Positions 1 through 11,478 of a DNA stretch of 64,000 bases are shown here, in pieces. Where the stretch lies: the NCBI GenBank assembly GCA_018417955.1, contig JACTVC010000006.1:930001-994000 (forward strand), written 5' to 3'. The notes under the pieces were generated by a model. It had not been told where the DNA came from, searched no databases, and was given only the letters and a program-made list of their open reading frames with translations. The DNA comes from Laccaria trichodermophora. Taxonomy: Eukaryota; Basidiomycota; Agaricomycetes; Agaricales; Hydnangiaceae. Both the position numbers and the translations under genes were made by a program. Position 1 is the first letter of the stretch, and every line of letters starts with the position of its first letter.

Positions 1-3000
1 AGAGGTCGCGGCGAAGGTGGACCAGGTGGCGCTCGTGGTGGGTTTTCGGGATCCACGATATATGCAGAGAATACTCCTGCTAAGCTTCCTGACCGGCTGG
101 CGGACAATAGCCAAGAGAAATTGATCGCAAGCTTCAAGTCTTTAAAAGTCCAGCCTGACCGCCCGCTGCGTCCAGGCTACGGAACGCTTGGAAAACCTAT
201 TACCCTCCGCGCGAATTTTTTTCCCATGCGCGTTCCAAAGGGGCCCATATATGACTATACCGTTGAAATCACGCCGAAGACCAATATCAACAGGCTCAAA
301 AGTCGTATCTTTGAACTCTTGGAGTTGAGCCCTTTATGCCAACCACATCTCCCATACATTGCCCACGACCGCAGTCAGAGGCTTGTCTCCGGGCGTAAAC
401 TGCCTCAACCTCTTGATATTCAAGTTCCATTTTTTGACGACACCGAGTCGGGGCCAAGCGCCAACGCAAAGGTTTACAACGTTTCAATCAAATTTTCTCG
501 CGAGATAGACACACAGCAGCTAAACCGGTGTGTTGGAAGCCTTATCTACGCTCGTCAGTCCTGATTCTCTTCTCAGCTATCTGGATGGTCGAGGTGAAAG
601 CCGGGACTACGACACACTTCCACTTATTTCCGCACTCAACCTCGTTTTGCAGCAACATGCTAGTAGGCAAGGTGTACGTGTCGGCAAGAATCGGTACTTT
701 TTCCCAACCGCCGACAAGGTTTCCCTGGGGGCTGGCGTGGAGGGCTGGCAAGGCTTCTTCATGTCTGTACGACCGTCATTCAAACAGCTTATGGTCAACG
801 TGTAAGCTCCTCCTCCCCGCTGAAAATAGTTTCGCTTATTCTCCAACGTAGGAACGTTTGCATGACAGCTTTCATCCAACCTGGCAACCTTGCCGATCGG
901 TTATTCGACTTCAACCACTCATCTGGTGCAATGCCGACTTTACCCAAACAGATGGTGAAGAGTATCAAAGTGAAAACGAAGCATTTGGGTCACAGGAAAC
1001 CTCTCAAAGCCATAGGGACCACGTCGGCTCGCAACACTTATTTTGATTGCGATCAATTTGGGGGCAAAATTTCAGTGGAACAATACTTTTTAAAGGGTAA
1101 GCCATGACCACAACGTATTCAACTATCTCTATTAACTTTTCTGCTGTAGCGTATAACAGAAAACTCCGCTATCCAGTCGAGTTACCCGTCGTTGATATTG
1201 GAGGTAACAAAAAGGTCTGGGTTCCCGCAGAGATGTGCGATATCGAACCCGGAAACGCCTATCGGGGGAAGCTCAACGAGAAGGAAACCGCGCAAATGAT
1301 CAGGTACGCGTGCAATCCGCCTCGTGTGAACGCGGAGGCCATCGTTGGCAAGGGACTACCCACTCTGGGTGTATTTCCGCCGCAAGGGCCCCTTGCTGGG
1401 TTTGATGTTTCCATAGATCCTACAATGGCCGTGGTCCCAGGCAGAGAACTTTACCCCCCCAAACTAACGTATAAAGTTGGTCGAGCAGACGTCAAGAATG
1501 GCAGCTGGAATATCCTTGATGTTAAATTTCAGCAAGGGGCTACTATCACGTCGTGGTGGGTTATGGTGGTTAGAGATGGACGTAACATGCTTTCAGGCCC
1601 GAAGGACCCGAGGCTCATGGGCTTGGTTCAGGGATTTGCCACGAAGCTCAAGAATAGCGGCGTGAACATTCCAACTGGACTTCCCCGTCTCATTCCTCCC
1701 CCAACTTTACCTCCTCCACATTCTGACCCTTCTAGGACATTGGGGCTGCGGAATATAAAGTCAACTTTAGAAGGAGAATTAAAAACGCAGAAGAAACCAA
1801 GTTTTGTTCTTGTTTTATTGGAAAACCGAGACAATTATATTTATCCCGGAATCAAAGTACGCATTGACACCTTTACTCATTACCTTTCAAAAGATCTGAC
1901 TATTTGATCTAGCGAATTTGTGATGTAGAGCTTGGAATCCATACAGTCCACATGCAACTAGGGAAAGCCCTGACCGACGAACGCAAGCAAGATCAATACT
2001 TCTCCAACGTTGCTTTGAAGGTGAACACGAAGCTTGGGGGGATGAATCATTTGGTAAGCACTTTGTGCTTTTGATCATAGCAATTGACTCATTCGTTCTC
2101 AAGCTGGAACCCAACGCCATGAATTGGCTAACAAAGAAGAAAACCATGATGGTTGGTATAGATGTCACCCATCCAGGTCCCAATAGCCGGGAGGGAACAC
2201 CATCAATCGCTGCGGTCGTCGCCAACGTCGATGACAATTTCGTCCAGTTCCCGGCTAGCCTTCGTATCCAGCAGCATAGCAAGAAAGAAGTACGTCTCGT
2301 TTGAGACTGATCCACCTCATGCCCACATTCACAACTAACCTCATGCTAATAGATGCTCGACGAACTCAGGGATATGTTGGTTGAGCGTCTGATTGTCTAC
2401 GAAAAGAAGAACAAAGGTCTTCCGGCGAGAATTTTTGTATTCCGCGATGGCGTTTCCGAGGTAGTTCTTGGCGACTCCTGATGACAGCCCCCTCATCATC
2501 AATTTGCAGGGCCAATTTGATACAGTCCTCCAAGAAGAGCTTGCTCAAATCCTCGAGGCGTTCAAGAAGTTGAGTACGAAAGCTCGTGGATCAGCGTACC
2601 GACCATCTTTGTCAATTATCATTTGCGGGTGTGTACTCTGCATCATCTTCAGCTAAATCTGGGATGTAACGCTTTTTCTCTCTTAGAAAACGGCATCACG
2701 CGAGGTATATAATACAAAACTCTTTATGTACCCCTTTCGTTCATTCTGCCCCAGGTTCTACCCCATCGATTCCCAGTACGCAGACAGGAATGGGAATACG
2801 CGTCCAGGTACTGTTGTTGACAAAGGCGTTACTGGGGTGTACGTCGTGGTACTCGCCATCAACTTTGTTCTGGCCTAACTTTTTTCGTAAAGCTTCGATT
2901 TCGACTTTTACCTCCAAGCACATGCCGGACTTCAAGGTTCCGTCAAGGCCACGCATTACACAGTGGTGTATGATGAAAACAGCCTTACCGCGGATGATAT

Positions 3001-3332
3001 ACAACAAGGCACGCACACTGCCAGCTATCTCTATGCGCGAGCAACAAAGGCTGTTAGTCTCATTCCCGCCGCGTACTACGCCGATTTGGCGTGCGAGCGG
3101 GGCAGATGTTATTTGAACGATTTCTTAATAGATGATAAAACCTCCACTGCTGGCAGGAGCGGGTTTGTCGATAAGGAGCACGAAGCTGCTCGGGTTTTCG
3201 AGTCAGCTAAGGCTGCATGGGGTCAAGGGGTGAGTGTCTGACATGCTGTTCCAGTCGCAGGGTAGGACAAATCTAACCAAACTTCTATGTTAGCTTCATC
3301 AAGATTTGCGGGAGTCTATGTTTTACATCTAA
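1..3332 (+). CDS. AGO: Argonaute protein, 5'-partial, catalytic residues intact
   Basis: Small-RNA-guided silencing protein of the RNA interference pathway. The window opens inside a Gly/Arg-rich N-terminus; N-terminal, linker, PAZ, MID and PIWI regions follow in order. Twelve exons are readable: 1-527, 577-801, 852-1096, 1150-1856, 1913-2053, 2104-2289, 2353-2460, 2510-2628, 2687-2704 (only 18 nt), 2755-2838, 2893-3229 and 3294-3332. Recognisable blocks are GVRVGKNRYFF, the PIWI aspartate in GIDVTHPG, a candidate glutamate finger in QQHSKKE (43 residues on, as expected), the second aspartate in FRDGVSEGQF, KRHHARFYP, and the histidine in KATHYTVVYDE. The D-E-D-H slicer tetrad therefore looks complete. 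The protein ends ESMFYI, a variant of the usual hydrophobic C-terminus. The start lies outside the window. It is convergent with the next gene. Splice joints are inferred from frame and family pattern. Confidence 0.95.
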
Positions 3333-3426
3333 CCAGTCGGGTTCATAAGTACATGATCTAACGGGGAGTGAATTTGTCCTTTTTTTCTATCTGTGAACAA
3401 TTTCGATGCGTTTGTCTTACACCTCG

Positions 3427-3479
3427 CAATTTGTTCAAGGTCAACCCACACATCTTGAGGGTTGACCTTGAACAAATTG
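3427..3479. repeat. Perfect 21-bp inverted repeat (hairpin) between convergent genes
   Basis: Positions 3427-3447 and 3459-3479 are exact reverse complements, separated by an 11-nt loop. The structure starts 95 nt after the Argonaute stop codon and lies in the gap between two converging genes. It could act in transcript 3'-end formation, form a foldback in read-through RNA, or be a small inverted duplication. The 174-codon open frame overlapping it (3358-3882, minus) has no recognisable features and is taken as chance. Confidence 0.8.
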
Positions 3480-3856
3480 GCCAGACCGCAGCTGCTGGAA
3501 CTGCCTCAAGAAACTCTGCCCACACCAGAGTTTCCGTATCATCGTTGTTTGTGTCGAAGTCGTTTTCACGATCTTGGTAGGGGTGCCTTATCATCGTTAT
3601 CATAAAGTTTGCAAGGGTTATCCATTTGACAGCTAAAGATTTACAGATGTAAGTCCAAGCATTTGCCAGCAGCCCATTCTGTGTATTTAGACATGAAGAG
3701 ATTGCTGAATTCGTAGTAGCAGAATGGAGGGTTTTGATTCTTACTAGGCTGCAATCACTTGCTCGACATCGAAGACGAGCCCTCGTGAATCCTACACCAC
3801 GCAACGCTAAAGCCTTTGATGTGGAGTGCTGATGCAACAAAAAAAAGACATATTCC

Positions 3857-5595
3857 CTAGTAATCGCCTTCTTCCTCTTCATCAGAGTCGCATTGGTACC
3901 TCAATGTTACTCGGCCAGTGTTTGCACTGGGAAGCGTCACGGTTACAAACTTCCTGGAGTCCACGACGATCACAGGAACAGGTTCGAAGGACCCCCTGGC
4001 CTCGTACTCATTGATGCATCTCGACAGCTGCGTGTTCACCCACTGAAAGTGGCTCATCGTTGGATTACCACATCTAGCCCAGCGGAAGCACTCCAAATTC
4101 GAGGGGTGAATGATTAGTTTCTTCAGCCTAGGGAGTTGCGTTGTGAGATCGATTAACGATTTCTAATCACGTATTAGTCCAGCTTGGTCTACCCAGTAAG
4201 AACCTTCAACTCAAAACAGCATCGTCGGCGAGTTCTTTGAAGGATCCTGAGACAAGGCTACCCTCAAGAAGCTTCAATTTCCTGCATTGCGAGATCACTA
4301 AGAGAGCCCGGTCTCCAAAACACCACTCTCCTTCATATGGGGGCCTAACACTGAGTTCCTCAAGGGAATTCACATGCTTGCCTATAGAGGAGCCGTAAAA
4401 GCAGCTGGCAGCAAGATCCGAGTCCTCCGGGGTTGAAAAGTTATTGGGTGCCAAACGTAACCTCTTCAAGCCCGAGTATGATGTGATGTAATCGAGAAAG
4501 GCATCGCAGCCGTCGTCAACATCAATTTCGTTGAGATGGACATTGATCGCCTTCAATGTCACCCAGATCTCGTTGGGATGAGATATCTCTCCATTGTCGA
4601 TGGACAACGCGTCCGAATCAGACTTCGCTGTCCTAACATTGAGTAGTGTCAAGGACGTCAAATGCCGAAGATGAGGAAGAGTTATGTTGTCGAGTTTGAC
4701 GAACAAACTCCGCAAACCCAGATCTTTCAGCGGCAAGACGCGATCTGAAGGGCAAAACTTTACGAGGCGATGAAGTGTTGTTGCTGGACCATCCCCATAA
4801 CTGTAGGTCGGACCCACGTGAATGGTGTGGAGATTCGGTGAATTCGCAATCAATAGCGTCAGAGGTTCCATGATATCCCTGAAGCAGTAATGGCTGGGTC
4901 CAAAAATCTTGATGCTCTCCAAATTGCGTAGAGAACCTAGTTGAAGGCCTGCAACAACATCTTCTAAAACCAATTCCAAGGACTTGAGGCTTGGAAGCGT
5001 TTTCATTGCGTCCACGACAGCCGCTGGTGTCCACTTTGAATCATGTTGACCAACGTTCCATCTTCCAAAGACCGTGAATTCGGAGCAATTGAAAGGTTCA
5101 GGTTGGCAACTTACTTGAGACTCTGCAAGTTGCTTAAAGAGGCGATAGCTACATGGAGCATAGCCAACATCTTTTCCTCTGCAATCTTCACCTCAGGAGG
5201 GTCTGGACTGGGCGCCTTCTCCAGCCATTTCCGTGTATCCGAGTCAAATATATAGCGTGCGGAGTGATCGGATGGATCCATTGAGGGACAAAGGTTGCGG
5301 ATGTGCAGCTCAAATGTAGCTGAAGCAGAATCGCTACTCTGCGTAGCCAATGTCGTGAGCTGGGAAATGCCAGTGTCGAGTCGATTTTTCGTAATATTAA
5401 TGGAAATCGACCGGAGAATGTGCGATTCGAGCACGGCGCTCATCCTCTTGCAAACGAGGCGCAGTTTCGTTACATCCTTGCCCAGCTACGGAAGGAAGAT
5501 TCAATGAAGGACTGGAGATAAGACTGGGATAAACGTACCTCTGTACCGATTTGCTGTATAAGTTCGGGAGCGAGAGAATCCAGGCTACATTTCAT
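3857..5595 (-). CDS. F-box-like / leucine-rich protein, copy A
   Basis: Probable substrate-recognition subunit of an SCF-type ubiquitin ligase, by family resemblance only. Four exons: 5595-5539, 5485-5115, 5061-4218 and 4162-3857, giving 525 aa. The N-terminus SLDSLAPELIQQIG continues over intron 1 into LGKDVTKLRLVCKRM, an F-box-like helical pair. The rest has irregular leucine-rich segments (LKSLELVLEDV, NLESIKIF, HLRHLTSLTLLN) and an acidic C-terminus (DSDEEEEGDY). It is one of five related sequences in the window. At the last donor, where paralogs have GTG|GTGAGT, this copy has TT; a usable GT three bases earlier still joins in frame, so the gene is probably intact with a weak donor. The start ATG is placed by the conserved first exon shared with copies B, C and D. 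Confidence 0.8.
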
Positions 5596-5926
5596 GATGG
5601 ATGTTATTTGAGTTGGAGGCAAGTCGGAGGGAAAGCTCAAGCCACAATGTTCTCAGGGCGTCGGTACCTGTGTGTCCATACATCCGACTCCATTCCGACA
5701 GTCCTTCATCCCAACCTGCTATAATCATGCTTCTTGACAAGCTAAAGCTTTATGTTAGCAGAGATGGAGGTACGACAATCCGAAGTGGTGTAGATTGGAT
5801 AATTTTTGATACTAATTATGCGATTCAACCCAGATCCTGACCTGTACACAAACTCGCATTCAAATTGAAAGAATGTATTATGTGGCGAACAGAAAATAAC
5901 TCCCTATAGGTCTAGAAATCCAAGAC
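5596..5926. other. Intergenic gap, no gene seen
   Basis: Region between the divergent starts of the F-box gene (minus) and the I9-like gene (plus). Only short open frames without features are present. It must contain both promoters, but I see no clear TATA element. Confidence 0.5.
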
Positions 5927-7222
5927 ATGAGCCTAAAGTCCGCCGTCGAAGCAGATATCAATAATTCATCAAGCATGCCTGCGCACTCGCCCTCTGCCAA
6001 TGGGAAGGAATATACTGGCAGATACGTTATCTTGTTCAAGCGTGACGCTACTAGGGATGAATTGAATGCCTTGACTTTGATCGATGGATTCAGCTTCCCG
6101 GACGATAAGGAATCCTATGATGACAGCTTCGATAAATTGAAGGTAATTATTGGTACGTATCCAATACGTATCTGGTTTCTTTTTTTGCATTATTCTGAAG
6201 CACACCGTTGCCATGAAATCCAGGTGAATTTGACGAGACATCTCGTCAGATTCTCGAGAAATCCAAGCTTGTCACATTCGTTCACAAGGAGTACGTTTTT
6301 CCCGCTCCGTACGCAGAATAGCAAAAGCCAAGGGGGTGCCGGCATCGAAAAAAAAGACCCGGGGTCGATTTTTTTGTTAAGGCGACTTGAGGGGGACTAA
6401 CTAACTAACGTAATCAGGCACATGTCTAAAAATAGCAATATGACATCATCTGCGTGAGTTCCCAGAAGCCACACAAGCCACGCAGACCCAATTCCGGGGC
6501 GCTTGCGCAAGTTCCACACAGTACGTTATGGTCTTCTCCTTTATTAGGGACCCATTTGCACTTTAGCCGCCCTGAGTCCTCAGGATTTTCGACTTCTGGT
6601 GGCTCTGCAACCTCAACGCAAGACGTTTCATCAGTATGTGATGTCGCTTTCGTGCTGTTTTCATTTTTGCCACTATTCTCACTGCCGTTTTCAGGGTTCG
6701 GATTGCTATGAGACTGTTGGAGTGTAGAAAGTAAGTGTCTGTCATCAATTCATAGACCCACGGCGCATGCTGGACTTTCGCACAGGAGCGAAATCATCTT
6801 GTATCCAGTCTTCCCCAACCTCGTCATGTAAGACGTACTGTATATTTTGAATATCGTTCGTGTCATCAGTCCACGGCGAAGCAGTTTGCTGGTAATGAGG
6901 ATGCGGAGTGCGCAATGTAATTTGATATTGACAGCCCAAATATGGCAGGAAACTAATGAATACCTTATATCACTCATTTTTCTGGTGCTTTATGGCTTCT
7001 ATTGGAGCTGCAGTCCTCACAGTACATTCTTAGTCATTACGTTATGCTACAAGGTACTCAATTTGATGATATAAGGCCCTCTGCCCAAGGTGTCCTTTTT
7101 TTTTTTTCGCAGCCTGTGGCTGGACTAACTAACCGGATCCCGGTACGGGATTCCCGGGCCGGCACCCCCTTGGCAAAAGCTTAAGAGTTGCATCCAACAC
7201 GGACACGGAGGGTTGGCAGTGA
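5927..7222 (+). CDS. Small inhibitor-I9-like protein with element-loaded last intron
   Basis: Tentative member of the proteinase-inhibitor I9 / subtilisin-propeptide-like small proteins, from GRYVILFKRDATRDELNAL near residue 31 and a closing strand KLVTFVHKE. Exons: 5927-6152, 6224-6290 and, by inference, 7186-7222, for 108 aa ending in TEGWQ. The second intron starts with GTACGT at 6291 and its acceptor lies just after an 844-bp transposon. Without the insertion the intron would be about 43 nt, short but near the fungal range; with it the intron is 895 nt. Whether such a long intron is still spliced is unknown. The third exon is inferred from frame and the AAG acceptor only. Alternative: the gene is broken after HKE. 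Confidence 0.5.
6329..7172. mobile_element. 844-bp non-autonomous hAT-like element with 8-bp target duplication
   Basis: The ends are perfect 15-bp terminal inverted repeats, CAAGGGGGTGCCGGC at 6329-6343 and its complement at 7158-7172. Immediately outside lies a perfect 8-bp direct repeat, GCAAAAGC (6321-6328 and 7173-7180). An 8-bp duplication with a CA-start terminal repeat is typical of the hAT superfamily. Near each end, in the same orientation, is an ACTAACTAAC stretch (about 6396-6409 and 7124-7133). No transposase-like frame is inside, so the element would have been moved in trans. Perfect ends suggest a recent insertion. It sits within a predicted intron of the I9-like gene. Confidence 0.85.
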
Positions 7223-7329
7223 ATGATGTTTGGAGGAATCTTGTGTAGATGTATCAAGTCGTATTATTTAAATCAATATGTATTCCTTTGAGACGGGCAT
7301 TTGATAACCTACAGTCCCTCAATCACTCT

Positions 7330-7641
7330 TTAAAAATAAAAGTCGCTGTCGCCAGGCTCATCAGCATCCCATTGATACCTCAACGCTCCACCAGCACTTC
7401 CAGCACTGTCGCTTGGCTCCATAATAAACTTTCTTGAGTCTACCAGGATCAAGGGAACGGGTCTGGCAGACTCCATTGCTTCGTACTCTTTGATGCATCT
7501 TGATAGCTGCGTCCTCACATGCTGAAAATGACTCATCGCCATGTTACCGCAGATCGCCCAACGGAGGCATTCCAGATTCGCAGGACAAAGGGTGAGTTTC
7601 TCCAAGCGAGGGAGTTGGGTGGTAACATCGATCAACGCCTT
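7330..7641 (-). pseudogene. F-box family fragment (last exon only)
   Basis: Matches only the fourth exon of the F-box/leucine-rich family: TTQLPRLEKL, RWAICGN, MSHFQHVRTQLSRCIKEYEA and ILVDSRKF. The splice acceptor (TATAG before AAGGCG at 7641) is kept, but upstream, where exon 3 should be, the sequence is unrelated. It is a truncated duplicate whose reading frame is still open, so the truncation may be fairly recent. No start codon is associated and no function is expected. Confidence 0.85.
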
Positions 7642-7872
7642 CTATACTTGCGGGATGCGGGCCATTGCTTCGCATGGCAATACGAGTCCTGGTTTTTTTA
7701 ACCACCACCACCGTGTTTGCCTCTAAAGCTCCAATTACGGACCATGTGAGGCAACTTCCAATTCCTGGCTGATAAGCAAGGCACACTTTAGAAAGTCTAG
7801 TATGTTGATTTTTTCCCTATAACCATTGTATCTGCCTCCATTCTTTCATCGCGTTGTTCTGCGTGCAATTAT

Positions 7873-8439
7873 TTACAGCATATTTTCAATAATGACTGTA
7901 TGATCAGCTTCCATCTCGGTTACGTTATCCGCTGCATATTCCACTGCATTGTCAATCTCCTTTCGTAAGTCATCTACCTCCTTCCTAAAGGTGTCCACTC
8001 GGGCCAGTAAGTCGCGCACACGTCTTTTGAGTTTCTGTGCCGTGCTTTTTAAACCGCCGGCTTTTTCTAATGCAGTAGGAAGTAGTGTGTCGATGATGTT
8101 GGTACGTCGTTGATGTGCAACCTTGAGACGTAATTTGTGATTTTGTGTACCTATGATAGGGAACGTGTTAGCAATGAACGCAATTTTTTTTTTAGACCAG
8201 CTACCTATACTTGTATCTTGCTCAGCGGCGGCAGCTTCAAGCTCCAATTGCAAGTTGTGTTCATCTAAAGCTTCGTCGGCTGTCTTATCTGCCTTTTCAA
8301 AGTTTTCGAAGGCATCGGTGAATTTCTCTGCCGCATTGAGAAGGTTTGACCAGTCGAAACCTAAGTGATCGTTTCTCAATTCGGAGGCAAGGTGCTGTAT
8401 TTTTTGCTTGAAGATGGATGGGTGGATTTCCATTTCCAT
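7873..8439 (-). CDS. Uncharacterised coiled-coil protein
   Basis: Single-exon frame of 188 aa from the ATG at 8439 (MEMEIHPSIFKQK) to 7873. A further in-frame stretch upstream lacks an ATG. It is highly charged, with a heptad-like C-terminal half (KRRVRDLLARVDTFRKEVDD, LRKEIDNAVEYAADNV). The segment FDWSNLLNAAEKFTDAFENF resembles a segment of the small gene at 22.6-23.3 kb (DSDWEALKSAADEFLQAVEA), including the spacing of DW, AA, F, FE and AD residues. No signal peptide or membrane segment is seen. Function unknown. Confidence 0.55.
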   Translation of the reverse strand: MEMEIHPSIFKQKIQHLASELRNDHLGFDWSNLLNAAEKFTDAFENFEKADKTADEALDEHNLQLELEAAAAEQDTSIGSWSKKKIAFIANTFPIIGTQNHKLRLKVAHQRRTNIIDTLLPTALEKAGGLKSTAQKLKRRVRDLLARVDTFRKEVDDLRKEIDNAVEYAADNVTEMEADHTVIIENML

Positions 8440-8767
8440 GGTAGTTCGGTAGATCAACTTAATGAAAAAAATTTAACAGCACAAGAGCGCAAACATGTGA
8501 TTGTCAAGGTCTCCCAACGTCATACAAACGATGAGTCTATGCACGCGAGCGAGGAAACATATGCAAATAATCGGTTATGGCGAACGTAAACGCCTTGGGG
8601 GTAGAAGTGCATCCAGGGGATTTACATAGTCGATGAACTTTCAAATATAATATTGGTGTTTCAGCGCATGGAATGCTATTCGTCAGGTGCTGCTGTTTGT
8701 CAAGAAATATGATACAAATATGATACTGTTCGTCAAGAAATATTGTTCGACAAGAAATACAAACTCT

Positions 8768-10276
8768 TCACTGCTCCTCCTCCACCTCCCTGTTCCGCTC
8801 CTCCGGCTCCCCATTCGGCAAGGGAAAGGCACCCGAACTCATCTCCACGTCCGCACTCATCTCATGCAATTCCCTGTCATACCTTGCCAACGTCTTCATT
8901 ATCATTGCGAAATACACCATCCCAATCACCCAGACCCCCGTGACAGCCACCCGTGGACCCAGACCCGCCGTTGCGTTTAACGGTGGGGAAGAATCGTTCA
9001 CTGATCCGTCAAGCCAGACAAATGAAATGATGGACGCGAGGAAGAGGAGCAATGACCTGTTGGAAAATAAATAAATAAATAAAGCGTCAGGCCGATGATG
9101 GAGTCTGGAGGTAAACAATACCAAGACGTCGATACCGCCGGCATCGCCAGTAAAACGTGAACATTCCACCATGTAGTGGAACTTGTCCCCCTTACTTCCT
9201 ACCAGCAGCCGAATCAGTTAATATTAATTTTTTCCCTTTATTCTTGAACACAAACACGCACCTCTTCCCATTTCGACGATCGAAACATGCTCCTCATCGT
9301 CCCAAATCTCATCATATATAGATATCCATATACAAGACCCATCAACGCGCATATCAAAGAAAGTTGCGCAATGTTCTTTGTAATAGGGTCATTGGACGCT
9401 TGGGGTATTTGCAATAACGTTAAAATAGCACTACGATGTTACTTGTTTTCAGCTTTACCGCACTTAAAAACAGAAAATATGACGCACGATATCAAAAAAG
9501 CAGATGCGCCATTCAGTATTTCCCAATCCTTCGACAATGAGTCCAAATTTGAATCCGTCCCAGCGGTCCTCGAATGGTACCACATTGGAAACCTCAGAAG
9601 CAATAGATTGTAGTAAATCTGCCTGGGCAACAGACGCGCGGCTTCATATAATGACTTTACTGTAATTTCATTGCAGTTGTAATAGCCGTTTGACGAGGAA
9701 TTGAAGGAGGGGTTGGTGTTGGTCGTCGGATCTGCGATTGTATCTTGGCCTGGGTTGTTGTTCGTTTCGGAGTCGACAGCTCCAATAGATGAGGACCACT
9801 GGTAAAAATGAGCCCAGCTCGTCGATATCTGCGGAAGCAACCTCAACGCGTTAACGGACGCAAATCTCTCTGGAACAGGGGAGTTTGTGCGCGAACGAGA
9901 GGCGGTATCGGATGTAGTTGGGTATATGAAGTTCGATTTCACGCTGATGTTTAGCCTCTCGGGGTCTGCTCCATGACGTGTAGCTCTCCCTCTTAACGCT
10001 GTACATAACAGTTAGCACACGATTAGGACCTTGAGAGGATGGATACGTACCTTGACCATCGCTCCACATAGTAGTCAACGATACGCTACCATCCGAAACG
10101 CTCTCCCTTGCTATCCCTCTGTCTTCATCGTGTGTATCAATCGAGACGTCGGTCGCGGTATTGGCGTTATTCGATAGGCGTATAGTTCCTGTCATTTCGA
10201 TACCCAAATTTGCAGGCAACGTCTCTGCTTCTGTAGTCCCTCTTGTGGTTGTCGCGAATACGCGTTCGGTGTCCAT
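8768..10276 (-). CDS. Uncharacterised multi-pass membrane protein, agaricomycete type
   Basis: Five exons join in frame: 10276-10051, 9998-9460, 9375-9262, 9198-9122 and 9056-8768 (414 aa). The N-terminal half is Ser/Thr/Asn-rich and polar. Hydrophobic segments follow: ISCVIFSVFKCG, LSLICALMGLVYGYLYMM, NVHVLLAMPAVSTSW running into LLLFLASIISFVWL, and AVTGVWVIGMVYFAMIM. The tail is acidic (EERNREVEEEQ). The NVHVLLAMP block recalls a recurrent uncharacterised basidiomycete membrane family, but I know no function. The ATG at 10276 is the first in frame; the 5' region holds other small frames that could be additional exons, so the N-terminus is uncertain. Confidence 0.6.
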
Positions 10277-10607
10277 TATGTCCGCTTTACAAGCTGTGGC
10301 GTGAGCGTGACACAGTATCACTACCTCCAGGCGTTGTAGTAACGTTCGCCTGCCAGAGACGCGTCTTCGTCAGCGTGGATAGAGCAGCACGCTTAATTTC
10401 GTATGGCGTTTGGCGAGGGATCCTTGCAGCTGTGTATGTAGACTTATTCCGCGTGTTGCACTCGGGTTTGGACGTCTTCGCTTTCATCGTTTTCAATATT
10501 GCTAACCTCCTGTTCCGTAATGAGGGTACGTTGTCATTCTGCCTCCGCTTGCTTCCGTCTGTGGGAGGGCGATTTCACTGTAAACAAGAAGATGTGTTGG
10601 TGAACAG

Positions 10608-10617
10608 CTATTTATAA
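10608..10617 (-). promoter_or_regulatory. Possible TATA element upstream of the 10.3-kb membrane gene
   Basis: The minus strand reads TTATAAATAG about 335 nt before the proposed start codon. Position and orientation suit a promoter with a long, possibly spliced leader. Sequence resemblance is the only evidence. Confidence 0.25.
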
Positions 10618-11478
10618 CGCTGGTCGCTTTCCACGCGTTTATCTGGATGTACGATACATGAAGAGGGAGTAGAAGTTGTGAAGGATTTGCGGACATGGTC
10701 GTTTTGGTGCGCAGCAAGTCTATGCAGATTATTGCCCCGCAGTCCCGCATTGTTAGGACGTGGATAGTGTGGTCGGTGTGCACGACGGTCCAAAAAAGGC
10801 GCTAAATCTGCGAGAAAATCATACATTGGTCGAGAATATAGTCATAACGTAAGACTTACGGTAGCATGCAATTGGGAAAGCATCTCCGACTTCACGCGTA
10901 AGCACTATCTGCCATGGCTCAGGTTTCGCATGTCCTCAGACATGTGCGACAGTTTCTTTTCTTGGGTATCGGTTAAATTCACGTACGTTCAAGAGCTGGA
11001 TTTGACGCAAATGGTTCCCCCAGACCCGAACATGTGGACCTGGAGATTAGATGCATTGTGGGACTCGTGTCCGGAGTTGCAGTCATCGGGGTAAAAACCT
11101 ACCAGCGGCCTGCGAAAAAAGTCAAGTAATATTTTAGGTGAATGAAGTGGGCTGGTATATGTCCCTTGAAATTTATGGCATCCATAGGCGAGGGGTAAGT
11201 TTTACTCATGTGGATTTCTTTGGTGATAGCGCGGAACGGACACACCGTTGTATAAAATATATGCTCCACGATGCAAGTATCGGATATTGTTCTAACCTCT
11301 GCTAAACCTCACATAAGTTGAGATGAAAATCAGAAAGAGGTTTGAGAAACTTGAACAGACGCAACTTCAAACTCCTTCTTATCACTGTCAGTGACGTTCG
11401 CCTGAAGCCCAGCAACCGATTTCCCAGCCGTGCGATGAACAAGGGTGGCTGAGACCGCAGCTGTATGTCCGCCAATCA
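10618..11478. other. Intergenic stretch with one possible exon relic
   Basis: Mostly unassigned. On the plus strand, roughly 10891-11093, an open stretch reads SDFTRKHYLPWLRFRM and then FTYVQELDLTQMV before ending at a GTAAAA. It looks like coding sequence, perhaps an internal exon of an F-box-like protein, but has no start and no convincing partner exons. The minus-strand frame at 10608-10826 has no recognisable features. Confidence 0.25.

Noticed and set aside
3358..3882. 174-codon minus-strand frame after Argonaute
   Set aside because: It overlaps the hairpin and the end of the F-box gene, has no recognisable segment and no splice support.
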